A stretch of DNA of 64,000 nucleotides from Bradyrhizobium sp. CIAT3101 (GCF_029714945.1 NZ_CP121634.1:1-64000); one strand, 5' to 3'; positions 11,503 through 20,853 are shown, counted from the first letter of the stretch. The notes: a model not told the origin generated them from the sequence alone. Program-made: numbers and translations.

Positions 11503-12798
11503 GTGGCGCCCATCCAATACATCGTCGAGGGCGGTCACCGGCTCTCGGGCTCGATCGAGCCGGCCGGCAACAAGAATTCGGCGTTGCCGATCATCGCGGC
11601 CGCCCTGCTCACCGAGCATCCGGTGACGCTGGAGAACGTGCCGCGGATCCGCGACACCGAGACGCTGGTCGAGCTGGTCCGCTCCGTCGGTGCGTCCGCG
11701 GAATGGACCGCCCGCAACACGCTTCATATCCACGCCAAGAGCATTCGCGCCGCCGATCTCGATCCCGAGCTCTGCGTCCGCATCCGCGCCTCGATCCTGC
11801 TCGCCGGGCCCCTGCTCGCACGCTGCGGCGAGGTGATGCTGCCGCCGCCCGGCGGCGACGTCATCGGCCGACGCCGGCTCGACACCCATGTGCTCGCGCT
11901 GGAGCAACTCGGCGCCAAGGTCACCGCGACCGACCGGCTCGAATTCCGCGCGCCGAAGCTTACCGGCGCCGACGTGTTCCTGGACGAGCCGAGCGTCACC
12001 GCGACCGAGAATGCGCTGGTCGCGGCAGTCGCGGCCGACGGTGTCACCTATTTGCGCAACGTGGCCTCCGAGCCGCATGTGCAGGACCTCGCCAATTTCC
12101 TGGTCGCGCTGGGTGCCAGGATCGAGGGCATCGGCACCAACACCATGATCGTGCATGGACCGGCGACGCTGGGCGAAACGACCTACCGGATTCAGCCGGA
12201 CCATATCGAGGTCGGCTCGCTGATCGGTCTCGCCGCCGTGACGCGCTCGCCGCTGCGCATCGTGGGCGCCGGCGTCGAGCATCTGCGCTCGATCCGCATG
12301 GGTTTCGAGCGGCTCGGCATCGTTTGCCGCGTCGAGGGCGACGACCTGATCGTGCCCTCCAACCAGACGCTGAAGATCCAGGACGACTTTGGCGGCCACG
12401 TGCCGAAGCTGGAGGACCAGCCGTGGCCGGCCTTCCCGGCCGACCTGATGTCGATCGCGATCGTCACCGCCACGCAGTGCGAAGGCGTGATCCTGATGTT
12501 CGAGAAGATGTTCGAGTCGCGGATGTTCTTCGTCGACAAGCTGATCGGGATGGGCGCGCGCATCGTGCTGTGCGATCCGCATCGCGCGATCATCGCAGGT
12601 CCCAGCCGGCTGCACGGCGCGACACTGAGCTCGCCCGACATCCGCGCCGGCATGGCGATGCTGCTCGCCGCCGTCTGCGCCGAGGGCACCTCCACCATCA
12701 ACAACGCCGACCAGATCGAGCGCGGCTACGAGCGCATCGACGAACGGCTGAACGCGCTGGGGGCGAAGATCCGGCGCGTGCCGGAACGGAAGGGGTGA
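11503..12798 (+). CDS. murA: MurA-family UDP-GlcNAc 1-carboxyvinyltransferase with Asp at the fosfomycin-target position
   Basis: MurA transfers enolpyruvate from PEP to UDP-N-acetylglucosamine, the first committed peptidoglycan step. The 431-residue length is normal. Conserved features are Lys24/Asn25 in AGNKNSALPI, the loop around PPPGGDVIG (115-122), the base Asp in PWPAFPADL, and Arg in IERGYERID. Residue 119 (codon GAC at 11857) occupies the place of the catalytic-loop Cys (Cys115 in E. coli); Asp there is known in fosfomycin-insensitive enzymes such as mycobacterial MurA. Translation probably starts at GTG 11503, after ggagag. It could be the only MurA or a second paralog; the rest of the genome is not visible. 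Confidence 0.88.
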   Translation: MAPIQYIVEGGHRLSGSIEPAGNKNSALPIIAAALLTEHPVTLENVPRIRDTETLVELVRSVGASAEWTARNTLHIHAKSIRAADLDPELCVRIRASILLAGPLLARCGEVMLPPPGGDVIGRRRLDTHVLALEQLGAKVTATDRLEFRAPKLTGADVFLDEPSVTATENALVAAVAADGVTYLRNVASEPHVQDLANFLVALGARIEGIGTNTMIVHGPATLGETTYRIQPDHIEVGSLIGLAAVTRSPLRIVGAGVEHLRSIRMGFERLGIVCRVEGDDLIVPSNQTLKIQDDFGGHVPKLEDQPWPAFPADLMSIAIVTATQCEGVILMFEKMFESRMFFVDKLIGMGARIVLCDPHRAIIAGPSRLHGATLSSPDIRAGMAMLLAAVCAEGTSTINNADQIERGYERIDERLNALGAKIRRVPERKG

Positions 12799-12822
12799 GC
12801 GGTCTCTCCCCGACGACAGTAC

Positions 12823-12949
12823 CGTAGGGTGGGCAAAGCGACTTGTCCGCCGTAGCTCGAAGAGCGAAGGCGGAAGCGTGCCCACGATTTCTCTCGAATC
12901 ATTGACAGGTCGTGGGCACGGCGCAAGCGCGCCTTTGCCCACCCTACGG
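12823..12949. repeat. Intergenic palindromic repeat, type A, copy 1
   Basis: The element starts CGTAGGGTGGGCAAAG and ends with its exact reverse complement CTTTGCCCACCCTACG, with internal gcgtgcccac and gtgggcacgg arms. It sits between the murA-like gene and the MATE gene. A shorter second copy with the same ends is at 36912-37001. No coding capacity. Confidence 0.8.
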
Positions 12950-13031
12950 GACCGAGCTAGCGGATAGAGTCCCGCACCCCTCGCACAAGCGGGCCATGTT
13001 TTGGTCGCGCGGCTGTGCTATTGCAGCCACC

Positions 13032-14423
13032 ATGCTCGACACCATCCAACCACAACAGCCGCGGCAAGCCGGCGTGCAAAGCCATCTCGCGCAGGAGTTC
13101 GCCGAGACGCTGCGGCTGGCCGTGCCCATGATGCTGACGCAGCTCGGGCAGATCGCGATGATCACGAGCGATCTCGCGCTGATCGGCAGGCTCGGCGAAG
13201 ATTCGGTTGCCGCTGCGGCACTTGCGCACACCGTCTATTTCGTCAGCTTCACCTTCGGGCTTGGATTGATGGCTGCGGTATCGCCGCTGGCCGCCCAGGC
13301 GTTCGGCGCCGGCGACGTCAGGCGCATCCGCCTGTCCTTGCGCGTCGGCCTCTGGGTCGCGCTGCTGATCTCGCTGCCGATGATGGCGTCGCCCCTCTAT
13401 GGCGAGCACATCCTGATCGCGCTCGGACAGGCGCCGCATTCGGCTGCGCTCGCCCAGCGCTACCTGAATGGGCTGGCCTGGGGCATCGCGCCGGCGCTCG
13501 GCTTCATCGCGTTGCGCAGCATGATGAGCGCGGTGAACCGGCCGCAGGCGCCGCTGTGGATCACGCTCGCGGCGATCCCCGCGAATTTCGTGCTGGTCTA
13601 CTGCCTGATCCATGGTCTGTTCGGCCTGCCCGAGCTCGGCCTGTTCGGCGCGGGACTGGCGACGACACTCGTCAATCTCGGCACCTTCATCGCTGCGCTC
13701 GCCATCGCAGGCCTGCGCAAGCCGTTCGCGGATTATCATCCGCTGGTTCAGCTGTGGCGGATCGACTGGCCGTTGACGCGCCAGCTGATCGCGATCGGCG
13801 CGCCGATCTCGTTCTCCCTGCTGCTGGAATACGGCCTGTTCTCTTCGGCTGCGCTGTTGATGGGACTGATCTCGACGACCGCACTCGCCGCGCACCAGAT
13901 CGCGCTCCAGGTCACGGCCATCCTGTTCATGGTCCCGCTCGGCATCGGCATGGCCGCGACGGTGCGGGTCGGCCACGCCTTTGGCCGTAACGACCCGGCG
14001 GGCGTCCGACGCGCGGGTCTCGTCGCGGCGGTGCTCGGGATTGCGTTTGTCGCCGGCCTGACGGTTGCCATCATCCTCGGCCGCTACGAGCTGGGACGGC
14101 TGTTCTTCGGCCGCAGCGAGGCCAGCGCACCGACCGTCGAGCTCACCGCAACGCTTCTGCTGGTCGGCGCGACCTTCTTCATCGCCGATGCGCTGCAGAC
14201 CATCATGGGCGGCGCGCTGCGCGGTATCAATGACACACAGATGACATTGGTGTTCGCCGCGATCGGCTATTGGTGCGTCGGTTTCCCGATTGCCTGGGCG
14301 CTGGCGTTCCACGCCGGTCTCGGCGCGGTCGGCGTCTGGGTCGGACTGTCGATCGGATCGTTCGTCTATGCCGGACTCTTGATCTTGCGATTCCGGATGC
14401 TGACGCGCAAACTGGCGGGATGA
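13032..14423 (+). CDS. MATE-family multidrug/cation antiporter
   Basis: This is an inner-membrane exporter that uses Na+ or H+ gradients to extrude cationic compounds. The 463-residue product is strongly hydrophobic with about twelve membrane helices in two homologous halves. MATE-like segments include the N-terminal ETLRLAVPMMLTQLGQIAM stretch and a mid-protein ISFSLLLEYGLFSSAALLMG. The ATG at 13032 is preferred because an in-frame upstream extension runs into the palindromic repeat. Its stop codon overlaps the next start (ATGA), so it is translationally coupled to a DUF2867 gene. The substrate cannot be predicted. Confidence 0.9.
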   Translation: MLDTIQPQQPRQAGVQSHLAQEFAETLRLAVPMMLTQLGQIAMITSDLALIGRLGEDSVAAAALAHTVYFVSFTFGLGLMAAVSPLAAQAFGAGDVRRIRLSLRVGLWVALLISLPMMASPLYGEHILIALGQAPHSAALAQRYLNGLAWGIAPALGFIALRSMMSAVNRPQAPLWITLAAIPANFVLVYCLIHGLFGLPELGLFGAGLATTLVNLGTFIAALAIAGLRKPFADYHPLVQLWRIDWPLTRQLIAIGAPISFSLLLEYGLFSSAALLMGLISTTALAAHQIALQVTAILFMVPLGIGMAATVRVGHAFGRNDPAGVRRAGLVAAVLGIAFVAGLTVAIILGRYELGRLFFGRSEASAPTVELTATLLLVGATFFIADALQTIMGGALRGINDTQMTLVFAAIGYWCVGFPIAWALAFHAGLGAVGVWVGLSIGSFVYAGLLILRFRMLTRKLAG

Positions 14424-14908
14424 CAAGCCCAGTCCGCGAAGTGACCCCCAATGTCGATGCCGGCACGGTGCTGTCAGGCGCGCAGTTCATCGACGCGTTT
14501 CGTGTCGACATCGGCCCAGCGGCGGTGAACGCCCGCGAGGCCTGCACGAGGATGGTGCTGAACGGGCCACGCTGGGTCGAGGCGCTGACACGCCTGCGCA
14601 ATATTCTCGTGACGCCATTCGGCCTGAAGCAATCGGGCGAAGGCGCGCCTGCGCCCGGCGGCCTGATCGGCCTGTTTCCGGTGTTGAGCGAAACGCCGGA
14701 GCGGCTGATCGCCGGCTTCAATGATTCTCACCTCGATTTTCGCATCGTCGTCGACGTAGCCGGAGATGCGGCGAGCCGCCAGGTCACCTTGACCACCCTG
14801 GTGAAAACAAACAATTTCCTCGGGCGGACCTACCTCACGCTGATCACGCCGTTCCACAAGCTCGTAGCCCGCGGCATGATGGGGAGGATCGCGGAGCCGG
14901 TGCGATGA
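14420..14908 (+). CDS. DUF2867-type protein
   Basis: The 162-residue protein resembles the DUF2867 family, found alone or fused to short-chain dehydrogenase-like proteins. Consistent features are the early TVLSGAQFIDAF segment, a central DSHLDFRIVVDV strand pair, and a C-terminal GRTYLTLITPFHKLV segment. No enzymatic residues are known to me for this family. The ATG at 14420 overlaps the MATE stop, and its own stop overlaps the ATG of the next gene, so three proteins are made from one coupled message. The assignment is from sequence resemblance only. Confidence 0.7.
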   Translation: MTSPVREVTPNVDAGTVLSGAQFIDAFRVDIGPAAVNAREACTRMVLNGPRWVEALTRLRNILVTPFGLKQSGEGAPAPGGLIGLFPVLSETPERLIAGFNDSHLDFRIVVDVAGDAASRQVTLTTLVKTNNFLGRTYLTLITPFHKLVARGMMGRIAEPVR

Positions 14909-15555
14909 CGCTGTCCGTCGACCTGTTCTTCTCGTTTCGCAGCCCCTTCAGCTATCTGGCGCTGCCGAAGACGCTGAAGCTGGTCGCGGACTATGATCTC
15001 GCCGTGAACCTGCGGCCGGTCTACCCGCTCGCGGTGCGCGTGCCGGGTTTCTTCAAGAAAGCGAGCCCGAATTTCATTCGCTATGTGGTGCTCGACAGCA
15101 CGCGCGTGGCGCAACACGAAGGCATTCCGTTCCGCTTTCCGCGACCGGATCCGATCGTGCAGGACAAGACGACGTTCGATGTCGCGACGGAGCAGCCCTA
15201 TATCCATCGCCTGACACGGCTCGGCGCCATGGCACAGCTCGAAGGCCGCTCGCTCGCATTCACGGATGCGATCGCGCGCGTGCTCTGGGACGGTTCGGTC
15301 GCCGGCTGGAACGAGGGCGATCATCTCGCGCGCGCCGCCGCGACGGCCGGCTTCGATCTCGTGGCGATGGACGCTGCGATCAGCGCCGATCCGGATCGCT
15401 ATGAGCAGGTGATCGCCGAGAACGAGAAGGACCACGCCGCCTCCGGCCATTGGGGCGTACCGACCTTCACATTCGAGAACGAGCCGTTCTTCGGCCAGGA
15501 CCGCATCGATCTGCTGGTCTGGCGCCTGCAAAGCAAGGGCCTGACGAAACGATAG
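14905..15555 (+). CDS. DsbA-like 2-hydroxychromene-2-carboxylate isomerase family protein
   Basis: The 216-residue product looks like a kappa-class glutathione transferase / HCCA isomerase with a thioredoxin fold. It has LFFSFRSPFSYLAL at the N-terminus, where the Ser-Pro-Phe/Tyr-Ser pattern positions glutathione, and WGVPTFTFENEPFFGQDR near the C-terminus, which carries the cis-proline loop and the FGxDR motif. Family members isomerise aromatic ring-cleavage products or conjugate glutathione. Coupling (ATGA) to DUF2867 and MATE genes suggests a detoxification operon, but the substrate is unknown. It converges with the FUSC gene, one base apart. Confidence 0.82.
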   Translation: MTLSVDLFFSFRSPFSYLALPKTLKLVADYDLAVNLRPVYPLAVRVPGFFKKASPNFIRYVVLDSTRVAQHEGIPFRFPRPDPIVQDKTTFDVATEQPYIHRLTRLGAMAQLEGRSLAFTDAIARVLWDGSVAGWNEGDHLARAAATAGFDLVAMDAAISADPDRYEQVIAENEKDHAASGHWGVPTFTFENEPFFGQDRIDLLVWRLQSKGLTKR

Positions 15556-15556
15556 C

Positions 15557-16672
15557 TCACTCCGCGAGCTTCACCGGCCCATCGGCCGCGGCCTCCGACC
15601 ATTCGCCGACGACGCGATCGAGATCGCAGAGATTCTGGTGCATCTGCTCCAGCGAGAAGCCGAGCGCGAAGAAGCGCTCAGCGGTATCGCCGGGATGGCC
15701 GCGGATCACGCCATCCTGGCGCACAGCCGCGACCGCCTCGGCATAATGCTGAAGCGCGACGTGCACCGGGTGGATCGGCGGCGCGCCGGCGCCCGCGCGG
15801 ATGGCTTCGGCCGCGGATTTCAGGAAGCGCACGATTGCCGCGCTGACCTCCGCGAGGGGACCGGCGAGCCTGACCTGCACCTCGACCGGCAGCGGCACCA
15901 CCGTGGCGCGACCGATCATCACGACGTCATGGCGCAACCGCAGGATCGTGCGCAGCAGCGGGCCGGTGTCGGGACCACTCGACAGCCGCGCCGAACGTTC
16001 ACGCTCCGCCTCGGCACCGATGGTATTCATGCCCACCATGGCGGTGCCGATCCCATCCTGGATCCGATGCAGCGCATCGTTGTCGCGGCCACGGGTGAGA
16101 CCCGCGAGCAATTCCGTGAACGCCTCCGCGATCAGCTCGAGCAGTTTCGCCGCGCTGGCGCGGATCTGGCGCACCGCACGCGACGGCAGCACCAGGAACG
16201 AGACCAGGAGCCCGGTGATGGCGCCGACCGAAACCTCGCTGACGCGGTCAATCGCCGACGCCATCGGATCGGCGTGATGCATGCTCGGAAGCACCAGCAC
16301 GATCACGGCCGTCACCGTTGCAGAGCTCAGGTTCGGATAGATCGACGAGAGAAAGGCAAGCGGCGCGACGGCCAGCACCAGCAAACCCAGAAGACCGAGT
16401 TCGCTGGAATAAGGGATCAGGATTGCGATCGCGCCACCATAGACCGCGCCGCCGATCGTGCCGAGCATGTAGTCGCGCGTCGCCTTCAGCGAGCGCCCGA
16501 CGCTCATCTGGGTCACGATGATGGAGGTGAGGACGGCCCAGAGCGGCAACAGCAGATGCAGGGCGGTGGCAAGCGCATAGGCCCCGGTGGCCGCGACCGT
16601 GACCCGGACCGCCAGGCCCAATTGCGTCTTGCGCGACCAGATCCAGTCGAACAGCTCCCTTGCGCCTGCCAT
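15557..16672 (-). CDS. FUSC-family membrane protein (aromatic acid exporter-like)
   Basis: The 371-residue product has five or six membrane helices in its first half (about 25-160) and a soluble helical second half, as in one-module FUSC proteins related to fusaric acid and p-hydroxybenzoate exporters. The segment VTQMSVGRSLKATRDYMLGT near residue 55 is typical of the family. The start at 16672 gives MAGARELFDW, with the first helix following soon after. It diverges from the MmgE/PrpD gene across 117 bases and converges with the isomerase gene. The natural substrate is not predictable. Confidence 0.85.
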   Translation of the reverse strand: MAGARELFDWIWSRKTQLGLAVRVTVAATGAYALATALHLLLPLWAVLTSIIVTQMSVGRSLKATRDYMLGTIGGAVYGGAIAILIPYSSELGLLGLLVLAVAPLAFLSSIYPNLSSATVTAVIVLVLPSMHHADPMASAIDRVSEVSVGAITGLLVSFLVLPSRAVRQIRASAAKLLELIAEAFTELLAGLTRGRDNDALHRIQDGIGTAMVGMNTIGAEAERERSARLSSGPDTGPLLRTILRLRHDVVMIGRATVVPLPVEVQVRLAGPLAEVSAAIVRFLKSAAEAIRAGAGAPPIHPVHVALQHYAEAVAAVRQDGVIRGHPGDTAERFFALGFSLEQMHQNLCDLDRVVGEWSEAAADGPVKLAE

Positions 16673-16789
16673 CGTCGAATATCCCGATCCTCACAACCAG
16701 CCAAAAGCATAGCTGATGCCCGCGGCCCCAAGGCCGCTTGAAAGGCCAAATCACCCCGCCTAACTTGCCGGCCAAAACGAGGAAACACG

Positions 16790-18160
16790 ATGGCTCACGA
16801 AACCGCAACGCTGGCTGCCTATGTCGCCAACCTGAAATTCGCAGATATTCCGGCGGAAGTGCTGGATCGCGCCAAGGTGCTGACGCTGGATTTCCTCGGC
16901 AGCGCCATCCGGGCGCGGAGCGAGGCGGAATCGACCCCGTCGCTGCTGAAGATGCTCGAAGCGCTCGCGCTCGACACCAAGGGCGACTCCACCGTGTTCG
17001 GCGATGCCAAGACCTGGACACCGGCGGTCGCCGCCCTGCTCAACGGGGCGCTCGGCCATTCCCTCGATTTCGACGACACGCACGCGGATTCCTCGCTGCA
17101 TCCGAGCGCGCCGGTGGTTCCGGCCGCGTTTGCCGTCGGCGAGATGGTCGGCGCCTCTGGGCGCGACGTGCTGACCGCGATCGTGGCCGGCTATGAGGTG
17201 TGCTGCCGGCTCGGCAACGCGCTCGACCCGACCTCGCACTATGCGCGCGGCTTCCATCCGACCGCGACCGCCGGCACCTATGGCGCGGCCGCGGCGGCGG
17301 CAAAGCTGTTCGGCCTCTCCGAGGCGCAGATCATCGCCGCCTTCGGCGTCGCCGGCAGCCAGGCCGCAGGCTCGCTGCAATTCCTGATGAACGGCGCCTG
17401 GAACAAGCGCTACCAGGTCGGCGCCGCCGCGATGAACGGCGTGATCGCTGCGACGCTGGCGCGCAACGATTTCGTCGGCGCGACGGAATCGGTCGAAGGC
17501 AAGCACGGCCTGCTCGCCGGCTACACCGACGACGCGCATCCCGACAAGGCGGTCGCCGGGCTCGGCAAGACCTATGAGACCATGAAGATCGGCGTCAAAC
17601 CCTATCCGAGCTGCCGTTACACCCATGCCGCGATCGACGCGCTGATCGCGATGCGGCGCGAGCACAATCTGACGCCCGACCAGGTCAAGCGCGTCGAGAT
17701 CGGCCTGCATCGCAACGGCATCACGCTGACGGGCGATGCCGCCACCAAGCGGCATCCGACCTCGATCGTCGGCGGCCAGTTCTCGATGTTCTTCACCGGC
17801 GCGCTCGCGCTCGACCAGGGCTCGTTCGGCTGGGATGACTATAACCGTCTCGGCGACGCCGCCATCGACGCTCTCGCCGACAAGTTCGACGTGGTGCAGG
17901 ACGACCGGCTCGAGGTCGGCCGCACCCATCCGTTCGGCGCACGCGTGAGCATCACCACCGATGACGGCGTGCACGAGCGGCTCTATGCCGATCCCTCGGG
18001 CGAGCCGACCTCGTTCCCGGATGCGCAGGCGATGCAGCAAAAATTCCTGACGCTGGCGCGGCCCGTGCTGAACGCCCGTGCCGACAAATTCGCCGACGCG
18101 ATCATGACGCTGGAGCGGTTCGATCGCGTGGCCAAGGCGACGGAGCTGGGGCGGCAGTAG
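16790..18160 (+). CDS. MmgE/PrpD family protein
   Basis: The family contains 2-methylcitrate dehydratase, cis-aconitate decarboxylase and iminodisuccinate epimerase. The 456-residue length is normal. Family features are the early helical segment with VLTLDFLGSAI, the SLDFDDTHADSSLHP active-site region near residue 95, and YPSCRYTHAAIDAL near residue 275. No prpB/prpC-type genes are adjacent, so a methylcitrate role is not supported and the substrate is left open. ATG at 16790 is preceded by gaggaaacacg. It converges with the serine hydrolase gene, 4 bases apart. Confidence 0.88.
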   Translation: MAHETATLAAYVANLKFADIPAEVLDRAKVLTLDFLGSAIRARSEAESTPSLLKMLEALALDTKGDSTVFGDAKTWTPAVAALLNGALGHSLDFDDTHADSSLHPSAPVVPAAFAVGEMVGASGRDVLTAIVAGYEVCCRLGNALDPTSHYARGFHPTATAGTYGAAAAAAKLFGLSEAQIIAAFGVAGSQAAGSLQFLMNGAWNKRYQVGAAAMNGVIAATLARNDFVGATESVEGKHGLLAGYTDDAHPDKAVAGLGKTYETMKIGVKPYPSCRYTHAAIDALIAMRREHNLTPDQVKRVEIGLHRNGITLTGDAATKRHPTSIVGGQFSMFFTGALALDQGSFGWDDYNRLGDAAIDALADKFDVVQDDRLEVGRTHPFGARVSITTDDGVHERLYADPSGEPTSFPDAQAMQQKFLTLARPVLNARADKFADAIMTLERFDRVAKATELGRQ

Positions 18161-18164
18161 CCGC

Positions 18165-19616
18165 CTAATTCGCGCCCGCCAGTTTCCCATTCTCGCGCGT
18201 TGTCGCCACGACATCGCGCACCAGGTCGAACACGCCATCCACTTCCGGCGGCCAATTCAGTGTGCGGCCGAGGCGCACGATCACGAGCTTCTCCGACGGG
18301 ATCACGATCGTGTATTGCCCGATCGTGCCCTTGGCGAAGAAGGCATCGCGCGGCCAGCCATGGTCGACGCGAAATTTCGCGCCGAAACTGTTGCCCTGGT
18401 TGGTCCAGAAGCCTGCACCAATGCCGACCCACGCGTGGGGCGTGGCCGTCGCGGAATAGTTCACCCAGCCCTCGGGCAGGATGCGCTTGCCGCCGACGAC
18501 GCCGTCGTTGAGATAGAGCTGGCCGAAGCGCGCCCAGTCGCGTGCGGACGCCATCATTTCGCCGGCGCCCTCGATGGTGCCGGCGCCATCGAGCTGAAGC
18601 GTGACGTCGTGCATGCCGAGCGGCGCGAACAATTCGCGGCGCGCGAAGCGGAGCGCATCGGCGGGCCTGCCGCCGGTGGCGTCACGCAGCAGTTGCGCGA
18701 GGATGAGGAAGTTGCCGTCGTGATAATTCCACACCGTGCCCGGCGCGGTTGCAAGCGGCGCGCGCTCGGCGAAGCCAGCCATATCGTCCTCGGCATATTT
18801 CATGGTGTTGACCGGCTCGAGCACGGAGCCAAGCTTGGCTTCCAACGAGCTGCCGAGCGCGAGGCCTGCGGTATGACGCAGCAACTGATCGACCGTGATG
18901 GCATGGCGCGGATCTTCCGGATTTTGCCAGGCGGCAATTGGCGCGGGCCCGTCCAGTCTCAACTTGCCCTGGCGCACGAGAATGCCCGTCAGCGCTGACA
19001 TCACCGACTTCGTCATGGAGAAGCCGAGCAGCCGCGTCTCCGGTCCGATACCGTCGGCATAACGCTCGGCGATGATGCGGCCGGCCTTCATGACGACGAT
19101 CGCGCGGGTGCGGCGGTAAGGCGGCTGCGCGGGCTCAGCGAAGGCACGGTCGAGCGCGGCGGACAGCCCCTCGCTTTGCGGAGCCACGAGTCCCGGGCCG
19201 GCGATCTCGGGCAACAATGCCGGCTGCTTGTCATCCGGCGGCAACGCGACGTCGGCGATCCCCCGGCCGTGCTCGAGCGAGCAACCGAGACCTTCGCGAT
19301 AGACGGCATGACTGCGGCCGATCCCGAACAGGGACACCGTGACATCCTTGCGCGTGCGATCGATCTGCAGATTCATTGCCCAGCTCAAGAGACCTGTGCC
19401 CGGCATCGCGTCGATGGTCTCGTTGAGATCGCGCATGGGATCGAGGCCGGAGACGAAGGTCTCCGAGCAGAGCGTGTGGGCGATGAAGCCGGTGGCAACC
19501 TTGGGCACGTCACGCGCCCGCGCCGCGCCGAGCGCGAGGCCGGCACAGGCGATGGCGGTGGTGAGGAGGACGATCTTACGGCGACGGCTCACGGGCTTTC
19601 TCCGGCTACGGGGCAT
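18165..19616 (-). CDS. Beta-lactamase-family serine hydrolase, exported or membrane-anchored
   Basis: This is a class C beta-lactamase/esterase-fold hydrolase of 483 residues. The nucleophile motif SMTK is at 200-203, and a Tyr-containing second motif (NYHDGN, Tyr298) follows at the usual distance. A basic N-terminus followed by a hydrophobic segment (about 14-35) indicates export. An extra domain of about 130 residues precedes the hydrolase fold. It lies 123 bases downstream of, and on the same strand as, a membrane AraC-type regulator that may control it. Substrate unknown; true beta-lactamase activity is not implied. Confidence 0.87.
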   Translation of the reverse strand: MPRSRRKPVSRRRKIVLLTTAIACAGLALGAARARDVPKVATGFIAHTLCSETFVSGLDPMRDLNETIDAMPGTGLLSWAMNLQIDRTRKDVTVSLFGIGRSHAVYREGLGCSLEHGRGIADVALPPDDKQPALLPEIAGPGLVAPQSEGLSAALDRAFAEPAQPPYRRTRAIVVMKAGRIIAERYADGIGPETRLLGFSMTKSVMSALTGILVRQGKLRLDGPAPIAAWQNPEDPRHAITVDQLLRHTAGLALGSSLEAKLGSVLEPVNTMKYAEDDMAGFAERAPLATAPGTVWNYHDGNFLILAQLLRDATGGRPADALRFARRELFAPLGMHDVTLQLDGAGTIEGAGEMMASARDWARFGQLYLNDGVVGGKRILPEGWVNYSATATPHAWVGIGAGFWTNQGNSFGAKFRVDHGWPRDAFFAKGTIGQYTIVIPSEKLVIVRLGRTLNWPPEVDGVFDLVRDVVATTRENGKLAGAN

Positions 19617-19739
19617 GTGCGGGAGAGCAAAGCCGGATGCGGGCGAGACGCGCTCGCCGGATTTGGAAATCGACCTCGTCGAAACTGATCGGGACTAGTC
19701 GATTTCGAAATTCATACGTGATTTCAGGCGCTTAAAAAT

Positions 19740-20801
19740 CTAAGCCGCATCGGCCTTGAGCCGCCGGTATTCCGTCGGGGTCACACCCGTGACCGCCTTG
19801 AAGGCGCGGTTGAACGGGCCGAGCGACTGGAAGCCGGCGTCCATCGCGATGGTGATGACGGGAACCTCGGCCTGGGTGGGGTCGGCGAGCGCGGCCTTGG
19901 CCTCCTCGATCCGGTGGTTGTTCAGGAACACATTGAAGTTGCGGTAGCCGAGCCGCTGGTTGATCAGCCGACGCAACCGGTATTCCGGAATCTTCAACCG
20001 GCCCGCCAGCACGCCGATGGTGATGTTCTCCTGGCGGTAGATGCGCTCGTCCGCCATCAGACGCATCAGCGCATCGATCAGCTTTTGGTCGGCGGCAGCA
20101 TCGGCCGCAGGCTGGCTGAAAACAGTCGGCGGTGCGGGCGCCACTGCTGCCGGAAACAGATCCGCGCCGTCAACGCGCATCATGGCATAGACGATCGCCG
20201 CGACGGTGCCGGTGAGCACACCGGCATTGATGGTTTCGGCGACAGCACCGACGTGGTGGCCGGCGACGGCGATCTGGAGCACCGCGTTCAGCCCGCCATA
20301 GAGCGCGATGGCGCAGACGATGAAGACACGAACGCGGCGGCGGCGCTCGACCAGGTCAGTTGGCCAGGAGGCGATCATCTGCCCGACCGCAAGGGCGATG
20401 AAACCAAGCACGATCAGATTGACCACAGTCACCGAGAACCGCACATGGCCGCTGGGTGCAATCCAGACGCAGCCTGCGAAGCTGAAGGCCGCCACAAGCG
20501 CCCAGATCAAGCCGTGCCACCAGCGGAGGCGAAACTCGTCGTCGAACAGGGCGCGCGTGAACAGCCAGAACACCACGATGGTCCCGGTCGACAACGCGAT
20601 CAGCGGTGCATGCCAGAGCGGGATCCGCGACGTGACATCCAACGAATAGCTCACGGAATGCGCAACCGTGCTGAGCACGAAGACCGCACCGAGGCGGGCA
20701 GCCAGCACATTGCGAAAATCAGAGAGTAGCGACGCCGCCAGCACCAGCAGCAGCGCGACGCTGGCGGCGCGAAAGGCAAGGTCGAGATTGGTCAGCAGCA
20801 T
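19740..20801 (-). CDS. Membrane-anchored AraC-family transcriptional regulator
   Basis: The 353-residue protein has about seven hydrophobic segments in residues 1-210 and a C-terminal AraC DNA-binding domain (about 245-350). That domain contains TIGVLAGRLKIPEYRLRRLI as the first helix-turn-helix and VITIAMDAGFQSLGPFNRAF as the second, ending TPTEYRRL as in typical members. The membrane part presumably senses an envelope or small-molecule signal. The serine hydrolase gene directly downstream on the same strand is a plausible target. The start at 20801 precedes a hydrophobic helix directly. Confidence 0.88.
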   Translation of the reverse strand: MLLTNLDLAFRAASVALLLVLAASLLSDFRNVLAARLGAVFVLSTVAHSVSYSLDVTSRIPLWHAPLIALSTGTIVVFWLFTRALFDDEFRLRWWHGLIWALVAAFSFAGCVWIAPSGHVRFSVTVVNLIVLGFIALAVGQMIASWPTDLVERRRRVRVFIVCAIALYGGLNAVLQIAVAGHHVGAVAETINAGVLTGTVAAIVYAMMRVDGADLFPAAVAPAPPTVFSQPAADAAADQKLIDALMRLMADERIYRQENITIGVLAGRLKIPEYRLRRLINQRLGYRNFNVFLNNHRIEEAKAALADPTQAEVPVITIAMDAGFQSLGPFNRAFKAVTGVTPTEYRRLKADAA

Positions 20802-20853
20802 CCCATCGATCCGGTCGTCGGCGCCGCGAACTTAAGTCAGATCGGCGATCGAT

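Noticed and set aside
11361..12827. 488-residue plus-strand frame overlapping the murA-like gene
   Set aside because: Arg/Ala/His-rich shadow with no motif; the murA-like frame carries the conserved residues and a ribosome site.
15638..16741. 367-residue plus-strand frame opposite the FUSC gene
   Set aside because: Charged, low-complexity translation without a domain; the minus-strand protein has proper membrane helices and family segments.
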